64,000 bases of DNA, taken from the NCBI GenBank assembly GCA_045661225.1, contig JAZRFF010000020.1, positions 62,001 through 126,000 on the forward strand. Reading direction: 5' to 3'. Below the pieces are notes generated by a model, which saw only the letters and a program-made list of their open reading frames with translations, made no database searches and was not told the origin of the DNA. Below, piece by piece: positions 34,688 to 43,167 of the stretch (its first letter is position 1; the number at the start of each line of letters is the position of its first letter). The position numbers and the translations under genes were made by a program. The stretch is from HGM04593 sp045661225 (GTDB taxonomy: Bacteria > Bacteroidota > Bacteroidia > Bacteroidales > Bacteroidaceae).

Positions 34688-36259
34688 TTACTGCTCTTTT
34701 CGTGGGTGGTCGATGTTGTAGTGCAGGCCGCGGCTCTCTTTGCGCTCCATTGCCTGACGCATAATGAGATAGCCTACGTTTATTACATTACGCAGTTCGC
34801 ATAATTCGCGACTTACAACACTGCGCTTGAACAACTCCTCGGTCTCCTCGTACAAGAGGTCCAGTCGGTTCCACGCACGCTTCAGGCGTAGGTCGGTGCG
34901 TACAATACCCACATAGGTGCTCATAATTTGTTGCACTTCTTTGGCGTCTTGCGATATTAACACCATCTCTTCGTTCATCTTTGTTCCCTCGTCGTTCCAT
35001 TCGGGGACAGCCTCGTTGTAACTGAACTCGTCAAGATGTGCGAGTGAGTGCTTTGCTGCCGCGTCGGCATATACTACAGCCTCTATCAAAGAGTTGCTTG
35101 CGAGGCGGTTGCCTCCGTGAAGGCCTGTACGCGAACATTCGCCAACGGCATAGAGCCTGTGTATGCTCGATGCGGCGTTCAGGTCGACGTCGATGCCGCC
35201 GCAAAGGTAGTGTGCGGCAGGAGCAACGGGAATATAATCTTTTGTAATGTCGATGCCCAGTGAAAGGCACTTTTCGTATATGTTGGGGAAGTGGCGTTTG
35301 GTCTCTTCCGGGTCTTTGTGTGTTACGTCGAGATAGACGTGCTCGTCGCCGCGTGTCTTCATTTCGTTGTCAATGGCGCGGGCTACAATGTCACGTGGAG
35401 CAAGAGATAGACGCGGGTCGTACTTCTGCATAAACTCCTTGCCGTCGATGGTGCGCAGAATGCCTCCGTAACCGCGCATAGCCTCGGTTATCAGGAACGA
35501 TGGTCTGTCGCCCGGGTTGTAGAGGGCTGTCGGGTGGAATTGTACAAATTCCATATCTTTAACGGTGCCTTTTGCGCGGTAAACCATTGCAATGCCGTCG
35601 CCTGTGGCGACAAGGGGGTTGGTCGTGGTCTTGTACACGGCTCCGCAGCCTCCGGTAGCCATCAGTGTCACTCTGCTCAAGAATGTATGTACCTCGTTGG
35701 TCGCAATATCAAGAACGTAAGCACCGTAGCACTCTATGTCGGGGGTCTGGCGGGTTACTTCCACGCCCAGATGGTGCTGTGTGAGAATTTCTATTGCAAA
35801 GTGGTTGTCGAATATTGTAATGTTGGGGTGGTTACGCACGGCTTTTATAAGCGACTCTTGAATTTCGGCTCCGGTGTTGTCGGCGTGGTGCAGAATGCGA
35901 AATTCGGAGTGCCCGCCCTCGCGGTGCAGGTCAAACTCGCCCTTGCTGTTTCTGTCGAACTCCACTCCCCAGTCTATCAGTGCTTGAATCTGGGACGGAG
36001 CTTCGCGTACCACTTTTTCCACGGCGGCAGGGTTGCTTATCCAGTCGCCGGCAATCATCGTGTCCTCGATGTGCTTGTCGAAATTATCGACCAAAGTGTT
36101 TGTTACAGACGCAACACCTCCTTGCGCATAAAACGTGTTTGCCTCTTCAAGGGTGGTCTTGCATATAAGTGCTACATTGCCTTTGTGGGCTACTTTTAGT
36201 GCGTAACTCATTCCGGCAATACCGGACCCGATGACCAAAAAATCAAATCTTTTTACCAT
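34688..36259 (-). CDS. nadB: L-aspartate oxidase
   Basis: A 523-residue flavoenzyme that makes iminoaspartate for NAD synthesis. ATG 36259 (MVKRFDFLVIGSGIAG) puts the FAD-binding GxGxxG at the N-terminus as in other NadB; an ATG 15 bp upstream is an alternative. Other hallmarks are 'TFYAQGGVASV', 'HREGGHSEFRILH', 'ATGGCGAVYKTTTNP' and 'VGECSRTGLHGGNRLASNS'. The family shares these with succinate dehydrogenase flavoprotein, but length and partner-free context favour NadB. nadA and nadC are not in this window; nadD is at 58947. Confidence 0.93.
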   Translation of the reverse strand: MVKRFDFLVIGSGIAGMSYALKVAHKGNVALICKTTLEEANTFYAQGGVASVTNTLVDNFDKHIEDTMIAGDWISNPAAVEKVVREAPSQIQALIDWGVEFDRNSKGEFDLHREGGHSEFRILHHADNTGAEIQESLIKAVRNHPNITIFDNHFAIEILTQHHLGVEVTRQTPDIECYGAYVLDIATNEVHTFLSRVTLMATGGCGAVYKTTTNPLVATGDGIAMVYRAKGTVKDMEFVQFHPTALYNPGDRPSFLITEAMRGYGGILRTIDGKEFMQKYDPRLSLAPRDIVARAIDNEMKTRGDEHVYLDVTHKDPEETKRHFPNIYEKCLSLGIDITKDYIPVAPAAHYLCGGIDVDLNAASSIHRLYAVGECSRTGLHGGNRLASNSLIEAVVYADAAAKHSLAHLDEFSYNEAVPEWNDEGTKMNEEMVLISQDAKEVQQIMSTYVGIVRTDLRLKRAWNRLDLLYEETEELFKRSVVSRELCELRNVINVGYLIMRQAMERKESRGLHYNIDHPRKEQ

Positions 36260-36425
36260 ACGACAAATATTCATCAGGGCGGGGTTGGGTCTATATGGAT
36301 TGTTCGGCTCAATGTGTACGCCCTGTACTTTTGAGCGTAAAATTACAAAAAAATATAATATTACGCTTTGTGCGGGCAATTTTTCGTAAAATATCTGTAG
36401 TTTTACAAAAAATATTGCTGTTTGA

Positions 36426-37790
36426 ATGAAAAAAACTTTTTTTATATATCTGCTTCTGCTGCCTGTGCTGGCTTTTCCGCAGGCGCATTTGCGATTGTCG
36501 ATAGATAGACTGCTTAATGACTCGCTCTTTGATACGGGCGATGCTTCGCTTGTAGTCTATGACCTTTCTGCCGATACAATGCTTTATGAGCACCGTTCTC
36601 ACAAATTGCTGAGGCCGGCATCGGTGCAGAAGGTTATAACATCGGTTGCTGCTCTTGCGCATCTGGGTGACGACTATATGATAAAAACCGAATTGTATGA
36701 AGGGGTGTCGGACAGTTGTCACAATCTTTGTGTAAAGGGATATATGGACCCTCTTTTCAGTGATACCGATATTCAATGTATGGCCAATAGTGTGTCTCGG
36801 GGAAAGGTGATAGATACTCTCTTTGTTGACTGCTCATTCACTGACTCTCTCTATTGGGGCAGTGGCTGGGTGTGGGACGATAATCCTTATGGCTTCCAGC
36901 CTTATCTTTCGCCGCTGATGGTGTGCCGGGGGGCTGTCGAGGTTGTTGTGTGGCCTTCGGAAGATGGCGGGACACCGTCTTTTAAGGTTACTCCGGAATC
37001 GTCGTTCTACACAGTCGTGAATGAAGCCGGCAGCCACAATCCGTTGCTTGGCAAACTGACAATATTGCGTGACTGGCTCGACAACAGTAATGTAATTAGA
37101 ATAAAAGGAAACTGCAAGACGCGTTACAAGGAGAGTATAAATATGTACAAGTCGGCCGACTTTTTTGTTGCGATGCTGCTGGAAAAATTGGCGTCGAGGG
37201 GTGTGGAGGTGAAGTTTGTGCAGTGGGGAAAAATGCTTACTCGTCTTGAAAAAATATTTACAAGTGAAAGGCGCTTGACAGAGGTCGTCGATGAGGCGCT
37301 TATGGAGAGTGACAACCTGTGTGCCGAGGCGCTTGTCTATCATCTTGCAGCGCTGGAGAATGAGGCTCCGCTCTCAATGAAAGAGGGGTGTGCCGTTGTA
37401 GAGGCTTTTTTGCGTGATTCAATAGGTATTAATAATGAGTTTTCTATAGCTGACGGGTCGGGGCTGTCGGTGTATAATTATGTGTCGGCGAGTATGCTTC
37501 TTGATGTTCTGAAATATGCTTATAAGGATAAAACTATTTTTGACACTCTATACAATCATCTGCCACTTGCAGGTGTTTCCGGAACTATGCAGCATAGAGC
37601 AAAAAAAGGTGCTGCCTATAAAAAGGTACGTGCAAAAACCGGTACGGTAAAGGGTGTGTCAACCCTTGCAGGGTATGCTCTTGCCGGCAATGGGCATACA
37701 TACGCTTTTGTAATTATGAACACCGGGTTGCAGAAGCCTCGCGTGGTGCGTGAATGGCAGGATAGAGTCTGTGACGTTCTGTGCCGTTAG
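36426..37790 (+). CDS. dacB: D-Ala-D-Ala carboxypeptidase/endopeptidase (PBP4 family, S13)
   Basis: A 454-residue periplasmic penicillin-binding protein that trims or opens peptidoglycan cross-links. A signal peptide covers residues 1-18 ('FFIYLLLLPVLAFP'). The active Ser and Lys are in 'RPASVQKVITS', the SxN motif is 'ESDNLCAEA', and KTG is in 'RAKTGTVKGVS'. The inserted domain between the first two motifs is typical of S13. Its 3' end overlaps the convergent queG by 4 bp. Confidence 0.92.
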   Translation: MKKTFFIYLLLLPVLAFPQAHLRLSIDRLLNDSLFDTGDASLVVYDLSADTMLYEHRSHKLLRPASVQKVITSVAALAHLGDDYMIKTELYEGVSDSCHNLCVKGYMDPLFSDTDIQCMANSVSRGKVIDTLFVDCSFTDSLYWGSGWVWDDNPYGFQPYLSPLMVCRGAVEVVVWPSEDGGTPSFKVTPESSFYTVVNEAGSHNPLLGKLTILRDWLDNSNVIRIKGNCKTRYKESINMYKSADFFVAMLLEKLASRGVEVKFVQWGKMLTRLEKIFTSERRLTEVVDEALMESDNLCAEALVYHLAALENEAPLSMKEGCAVVEAFLRDSIGINNEFSIADGSGLSVYNYVSASMLLDVLKYAYKDKTIFDTLYNHLPLAGVSGTMQHRAKKGAAYKKVRAKTGTVKGVSTLAGYALAGNGHTYAFVIMNTGLQKPRVVREWQDRVCDVLCR

Positions 37791-38698
37791 TTCTCATTTA
37801 GCGCTTTTATATTACGCATAAGTTGTTCGTATCCGCAACGCTCAACGGCGCTGTGTGCAAAGAGCGCGTCGTATTCCTCTTTTGTCAGCAATCGCCAGCG
37901 TTCCGGTGTCATTTGCAGCAACTTTTCGTTAGGCTGAAATTCAATGGTGTTGCCGGGAGCGGCGTTGCGGTTGTGTGGGCACGCGTTCAGGCAACGGTCG
38001 CACCCGTAGAAGCACTCTCCCATCTTTTTCCCGGTACCTTCGGGTAATGTGCCGCGGTGTTCTATGGTAAGGTACGACAGGCAGCGACGAGCGTCGAACC
38101 CATCTTCGTTGATGGCCGATGCGGGGCAGTGCTCTATGCAGTTACGGCATTTGCCGCAATAGTTGTGTGCGTAGGGGGTGTCATACTCAAGTTCAGTGTC
38201 GATGAGCAGTTCGCCGAGAAAAAAATGCGAGCCGCGTCCGGGGATTATCAGTTGACGATTGCGTCCAATCCACCCTATGCCGGCCTCAACGGCCCAGTAG
38301 CGCTCAAGGACGGGTGCCGAATCGCAAAATGCACGTCCATTGCAGCCGGCCTTGTCGTTAATGCCTTTTAAAAGAGCGAAAAGGCGCTCTTTCACTACTT
38401 TGTGATAGTCGGTTCCTTGTGCGTAACGTGACACACCCTCGGCCACCTGTGCAGAGTAGTAGTTTATTGCAACAACGATAATGCTTTTGCAACCCTCTAC
38501 AAGCAAGGTGGGGTCAATGCGCTTTTCGGTGTTGCGCTCAAGGTAGTGCATAGTGCCGTGGTGTCCTGCTGTAATCCATTTTTTATATGCTTCGGCAGCT
38601 TCATTCTTTATAGGGCCTGCCTTCGCAATGCCACACACGTCAAAGCCGAGACGTAACGCCTCGGCTTTTATATATTGTGTGAGTTCGCTTTTTGTCAT
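37787..38698 (-). CDS. queG: Epoxyqueuosine reductase
   Basis: A 303-residue cobalamin- and iron-sulfur-dependent enzyme that performs the last step of queuosine synthesis on tRNA. Two ferredoxin-like clusters are visible: 'CGKCRNCIEHCPA' and 'CYGCDRCLNACPHN' (in part). 'FCDSAPVLERYWAVEAGIGW' is the conserved substrate/cobalamin segment. It lacks the C-terminal HEAT repeats of the E. coli protein, as Bacteroidota QueG usually do. It starts inside the deacetylase stop codon (TAATG). Confidence 0.93.
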   Translation of the reverse strand: MTKSELTQYIKAEALRLGFDVCGIAKAGPIKNEAAEAYKKWITAGHHGTMHYLERNTEKRIDPTLLVEGCKSIIVVAINYYSAQVAEGVSRYAQGTDYHKVVKERLFALLKGINDKAGCNGRAFCDSAPVLERYWAVEAGIGWIGRNRQLIIPGRGSHFFLGELLIDTELEYDTPYAHNYCGKCRNCIEHCPASAINEDGFDARRCLSYLTIEHRGTLPEGTGKKMGECFYGCDRCLNACPHNRNAAPGNTIEFQPNEKLLQMTPERWRLLTKEEYDALFAHSAVERCGYEQLMRNIKALNEN

Positions 38699-39309
38699 TA
38701 TTCAAAAACCTTGAAACTGTATCCTTGTTCCAGTAACCAATCTATTGAACGTGGTAGTGCATAACGTAGGTTGCTCTCGGAACGTATAGAGTCGTGGAAT
38801 GTTATAATGGAGCCGTTGCGGACGTACTTCTTGACATTGGCAAGTACATCTTCACCGTATAGCCTGAAGCTATAGTCGCGCGTTACAAGGTCCCACATTA
38901 CAAATTTGTAGCGTTTGCTGAGCTCTTCGTACTGTGTGTGCCTTAGAACCCCGTGTGGTGGTCTGAATAGGTTGCTGTGTATGAAGGCATCGGCCTGGTC
39001 GACGTTCTCGATGTACTTGTTTGTGCTTGTGTATAACCCCTTCAGGTGATTGAATGTGTGATTGCCCACTCTGTGTCCGCTCTCGATAACTTGCATAAAT
39101 TCCTGTGGGAACTTGCGTACGTTATCGCCCACCATAAAGAACGTAGCTTTAATGCCGTAGCGTTCTAACAGGTCGACCACCCAAGGGGTTATGACGGGTA
39201 TGGGCCCATCGTCAAAGGTCAGATAAACAGCCTTTTCGTTGGGGTCCATTCGCCACATAGCCTTTGGGTAGAGCTTGCGGAAGAAGCTGGGAACTTGTTC
39301 TATGAACAT
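38698..39309 (-). CDS. Polysaccharide deacetylase (CE4/NodB)
   Basis: A 203-residue metal-dependent deacetylase domain. The five CE4 motifs can be followed: 'LTFDDGP' with the catalytic and metal Asp, 'HRVGNHTFNH' with the two metal His, 'FRPPHG', 'WDLVTRDYS', and 'ITFHDS'. No signal peptide is seen, so it may act on a lipid-linked or cytoplasmic-face glycan, or be anchored another way. It lies 3 bp downstream of the DUF2723 membrane protein, which hints at a shared glycan pathway. Confidence 0.9.
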   Translation of the reverse strand: MFIEQVPSFFRKLYPKAMWRMDPNEKAVYLTFDDGPIPVITPWVVDLLERYGIKATFFMVGDNVRKFPQEFMQVIESGHRVGNHTFNHLKGLYTSTNKYIENVDQADAFIHSNLFRPPHGVLRHTQYEELSKRYKFVMWDLVTRDYSFRLYGEDVLANVKKYVRNGSIITFHDSIRSESNLRYALPRSIDWLLEQGYSFKVFE

Positions 39310-39312
39310 CGG

Positions 39313-42300
39313 TTACTTTGTGCTCTTGTTTGCGTTGTCGTACTTTATAAGTTCTTGGTAAACCTCTTCGAGCGTGTATCCTGTGTAGTTCAAGAATAAT
39401 GCTCTTGCCATCTCTTCGTCTTCCTCTTCGAGCATTGCGTGTACACCCTCAAGAAGCACTCCTCGACGGTAATCGGCAAGGCGTCTGTCAATGCTATGAG
39501 GCTTGCGAGTGCTGTACCAGCGCAGGTATTCGTACTCGTTCTTTATGACTTTTCCTGAAATTTCAAGGTAACGCTCCTTCAGAAGAGCGAGCGTCTCTTC
39601 GCCAAGGAAATATTCACTGTTTGCAAGCTTTTTTTGGTTGTCGTGTAACAGTTTGTAGATTTTTGCATATTCTGCTGTGCCGTCGCGGACGGGGTCGTAG
39701 CTTACAATGTCGTCAGGGAACTCTGTATACCATTTTTCGAGAAGGGTAATAAGCTTTTGGGTAATTTCGCTCTTCTCTTTCATCTCCTCGGGGGTGTCGC
39801 CTCGCAGAATCATACTGTTGTACATCTGCTGTGCAAGCGTAGCCATCTGTGTACGGTGGGTGCTTATCATACGACGTATGGTCTCGTCGGAGTAATAATC
39901 CTTGTGCTCCTTTACGCCGCCCCATTTGAAGCGGTTAACGACGTTGTTGTAGTACTTGTCAATATCAACCTGTGAGTCGTATATGCCGAGTTCTTCATTT
40001 ATTTTGTCGAACTCAGCCCAGTTGAATGGGGTTATCCTGTAAGCGAGACCTTCGAGTACAAAGAAGTCTTGCAGGGCTGATGGGTAGTGCTCTGTGCCGA
40101 CTGTGGTCGCTACGTAGATGGGACGCTCCCAGTTTGCATTCGCAAGCATATCGATAATGAGCAACTCGTGGCGGTACATTGCATTTACGTCCGAAAAATC
40201 AAGTTCCATATATTCGGGCATCATTGAGTCGTCGCTGATTATGGCGGGAGTCTTGACCCCGGATTTTTTGACTGCCTCAATGTCAACGGGTATGCGTATT
40301 ATGGGCGTGGGGATAATTGCCGATGACTTTGTGATTCCGCTTGCAATTCTCTGTAGCATATCGCCGTACATAATTTTGTACTCGGCAATTTCAAGTTCTT
40401 TCTCGGTAGCACCGCGACGGTTGTATTCACTCTCGCCTTGTGCAATGAACTTGTTGGCATCGGCAAGCATCTTCGGCTTTATATAGTCGAGAATCTCTTC
40501 GACAACCTTACGTCCTTCTGATTTATTGCCATCATTGGCTTCGGTTATCCAGTATTTGCTTATATTCCTGAAATTGTGAATGTCGTAACCGATGAGCTTG
40601 GCCTTGTCGGGGTTGTTCGCAAGGTATTCCAGAATATATTTTGTTCCTGCATCGGGGATAATGTAGACAACCATATTGGTGTTGCCGGCATAGTCGTCGC
40701 GTTTCCAGCTTATGGGCAGGGCCGGCGATTCGTATGCGGGGCGTTTCATCTGGTCAATGTACCAGTCGGCCTGAATATAGGATAGGTTGCAGACGCGTGC
40801 ATCGGTGCGCACATTCTCGACCTCTTGGTTGTACCACAATGGGAATGTGTCGTTGTCGCCACAAGTGAATATTATTGGGTATGAACCGTCGGGTAGGGTG
40901 TTCAGGTAATTCTGCCCAAAGTCGCGACAAGCGTATCGGCCGCTGCGGTCGTGGTCGTCCCAGGTCTGTGACACCATCTGAATGGGCACAAGCAGGCATA
41001 CAATAGATACTATTATGTTGGCCGCAAGGCTTTCTTTTTTTGTAAGACCTTGCAAATATTCTATTATTCCGGCCACGCCCATTCCAATCCATATTGCAAA
41101 TGCGTAGAATGATGCGGCGTAGGCGTAGTCGCGTTCGCGAGGCTGCAACGGTGTCTGGTTGAGGTAGAGAATAATTGCCAAGCCTGTCATAAAGAAAAGC
41201 ATTGAGATTATGAGTAGTTGTCTCTTGCCTTCCTTGCCTCTTTTCCCTTGCCATACAAGGCCTATGATACCCAGTATCAGCGGCAAGGCATAATAGACAT
41301 TGCGTCCCTTGTTGTTTTTAATTGTTTCGGGCAGCTTGTCTATGTCGCCAAGGCGTAATTCATCGAGCAGGTTTATGCCTGTAATCCAATTGCCGTGCTC
41401 AATCTCTCCGTGACTTTGTATGTCGTTTTGACGTCCCACAAAGTTCCACAGGAAGTATCTCCAGTACATATGGTTGACCTGATAGTTGATGAAGAACGTG
41501 AGATTGTCTAACTGCGAAGGCATAGTCACTCTGCCGCGACCGTTCTGCGAGGGTGCCCAGCCTTCGATGCGGTGTCCCACCCAGTTTTCGTACTGCCCCT
41601 TGTGGTCACGGCTGTACATTCTGGGGAATAGCATATTCTGTTCGTACACATACTCGGTGTTGTACTCAAGAAACTTGTACTTACCGTCGTCGGTGCGTAC
41701 ATATACAGGGCTTGTCTTTTTCTCGACCGGAGCTCCGTTTCTGTCGCGCTTGATCTCGGAACCGAAACTGTGTCCATAGAACAATGGGCGTGTACCGTAT
41801 TGCTCTCGGTTCAAATAGCCCGCAAGGGTGAAAATGTCCTCGGGCGAGTTTTGGTCCATAGGGGTGTTTGCCGATGAACGTATTACAATAAGTGCATACG
41901 ATGAGTAGCCTATCACAATGAGAAGCATACACAAGAATGCTGTATTGAATGCTCTGAAACTTACTATATATTTCTTTGCGGTTGCAAGTATCTTTGATTT
42001 TCCCTCGACAGTCTCGTTCCTGCGCAACATTGCCGCAAAGTATAGTAATGCAATTACTATTATTGCGATGAAAATGCTTGTGAGAACATTATGGCCGTAG
42101 AAAGGTATTCCCAACAGTGCTACAGACAGCAGGAACAGCACAGTTACTGTTTTTTGATTTTTTTCGGTCTGTGCCGTGTACTTTTCGGTTAAGTATATAC
42201 CGGCTGCCAGCACTCCGAACAGCAGCAGTAAGTATACATACAGTCCGCTGTTGAACGGCAACCCGAATAGGTTGACAAAGAGCAGTTCGAACCAGCCTCC

Positions 42301-43026
42301 AACTTTTACTACTCCCGGAACAATTCCGTATAGAACGACTGCTACAAGTACGGCCGATACGGCGAGCGCCAGCAAAGTGTACTTCCAGTTACGGTTGGGG
42401 AACTTCTTGTAGTATATTACAAGGACTATTGCGGGTATACAGAGCAGGTTCAGCAGGTGTACGCCTATGGACAGGCCGACAAGGTAAGCTATGAGTATGA
42501 GCCAGCGGTCGCTATGTGGCGAGTCGGCATTATCCTCCCATTTTAGAATGAGCCAGAATACCACAGCCGTGAACAGCGACGAGAAACTGTAAACCTCGCC
42601 CTCGACGGCACTGAACCAGTAGGTGTCGCTCCAGGTATAAGCAAGCGCTCCAACAAGGCCCGACGCAAGGATTGTCACCATCTGTGCGCTGTTTATCTCG
42701 TTTTTGTTGCCAACTACAAGCTTGCGTACAAGATGCGTGATGCTCCAGAACATAAAAAGTATTCCGGCTGCGCTGAGCAGTGCCGACATTATGTTTACCA
42801 TATACGCGACATTGTGGGGCTCGGCAAATAGCGAGAAAAAGTTTGCAGCGAGCATAAAGAACGGTGCGCCGGGCGGGTGTCCAATCTCCAGCTTGTTTCC
42901 TGAAAGGATAAACTCGGGACAGTCCCAGAAGCTTGCGGTGGGCTCAACCGTCAGGCAGTATGTAAGGGCTGCTATTGCGAATGTAAGCCAACCGAGGGTG
43001 TTGTTCAACAATTTGAATCGTTTCAT
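39313..43026 (-). CDS. DUF2723 membrane glycosyltransferase-like protein (GT-C, GT117-type)
   Basis: A 1237-residue protein. ATG 43026 (MKRFKLLNNTLGW) was chosen because it lies 61 bp downstream of a strong -7 box; an upstream ATG would begin at the promoter. The DUF2723 core is near the N-terminus ('SFWDCPEFILSGNKLEIGHP', then 'PPGAPFFM'), with acidic and His residues in the first loop as in protein O-mannosyltransferase-type GT-C enzymes. About 12-14 membrane spans extend to about residue 700. The last 500 residues are a periplasmic helical domain. Likely role: transfer of a lipid-linked sugar to envelope proteins or glycans; the acceptor is unknown. Confidence 0.88.
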   Translation of the reverse strand: MKRFKLLNNTLGWLTFAIAALTYCLTVEPTASFWDCPEFILSGNKLEIGHPPGAPFFMLAANFFSLFAEPHNVAYMVNIMSALLSAAGILFMFWSITHLVRKLVVGNKNEINSAQMVTILASGLVGALAYTWSDTYWFSAVEGEVYSFSSLFTAVVFWLILKWEDNADSPHSDRWLILIAYLVGLSIGVHLLNLLCIPAIVLVIYYKKFPNRNWKYTLLALAVSAVLVAVVLYGIVPGVVKVGGWFELLFVNLFGLPFNSGLYVYLLLLFGVLAAGIYLTEKYTAQTEKNQKTVTVLFLLSVALLGIPFYGHNVLTSIFIAIIVIALLYFAAMLRRNETVEGKSKILATAKKYIVSFRAFNTAFLCMLLIVIGYSSYALIVIRSSANTPMDQNSPEDIFTLAGYLNREQYGTRPLFYGHSFGSEIKRDRNGAPVEKKTSPVYVRTDDGKYKFLEYNTEYVYEQNMLFPRMYSRDHKGQYENWVGHRIEGWAPSQNGRGRVTMPSQLDNLTFFINYQVNHMYWRYFLWNFVGRQNDIQSHGEIEHGNWITGINLLDELRLGDIDKLPETIKNNKGRNVYYALPLILGIIGLVWQGKRGKEGKRQLLIISMLFFMTGLAIILYLNQTPLQPRERDYAYAASFYAFAIWIGMGVAGIIEYLQGLTKKESLAANIIVSIVCLLVPIQMVSQTWDDHDRSGRYACRDFGQNYLNTLPDGSYPIIFTCGDNDTFPLWYNQEVENVRTDARVCNLSYIQADWYIDQMKRPAYESPALPISWKRDDYAGNTNMVVYIIPDAGTKYILEYLANNPDKAKLIGYDIHNFRNISKYWITEANDGNKSEGRKVVEEILDYIKPKMLADANKFIAQGESEYNRRGATEKELEIAEYKIMYGDMLQRIASGITKSSAIIPTPIIRIPVDIEAVKKSGVKTPAIISDDSMMPEYMELDFSDVNAMYRHELLIIDMLANANWERPIYVATTVGTEHYPSALQDFFVLEGLAYRITPFNWAEFDKINEELGIYDSQVDIDKYYNNVVNRFKWGGVKEHKDYYSDETIRRMISTHRTQMATLAQQMYNSMILRGDTPEEMKEKSEITQKLITLLEKWYTEFPDDIVSYDPVRDGTAEYAKIYKLLHDNQKKLANSEYFLGEETLALLKERYLEISGKVIKNEYEYLRWYSTRKPHSIDRRLADYRRGVLLEGVHAMLEEEDEEMARALFLNYTGYTLEEVYQELIKYDNANKSTK

Positions 43027-43086
43027 TGTATTGTAATATTTTGTTTTTCTCCGTAATGTAGCGGGCATAACTCCCCTAAAAACGTG

Positions 43087-43117
43087 CAAATTTACCTAAT
43101 ATATAGTAAATGAACAA
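43087..43117 (-). promoter_or_regulatory. Promoter of the DUF2723-deacetylase-queG run
   Basis: On the minus strand TTG (43117-43115), 20 bp, then TAAATTTG (43094-43087), an exact -7 match, 61 bp before the ATG. Confidence 0.7.
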
Positions 43118-43167
43118 AATATTATCCTCAAAAAACCATTCTAAATGTTTATGGTTGTTAATGTTGG

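Noticed and set aside
43027..43089. Longer N-terminus of the DUF2723 protein
   Set aside because: The extra 21 codons overlap the -7 box and the expected transcription start, and add an Arg/Lys-rich stretch not expected before the first membrane span.
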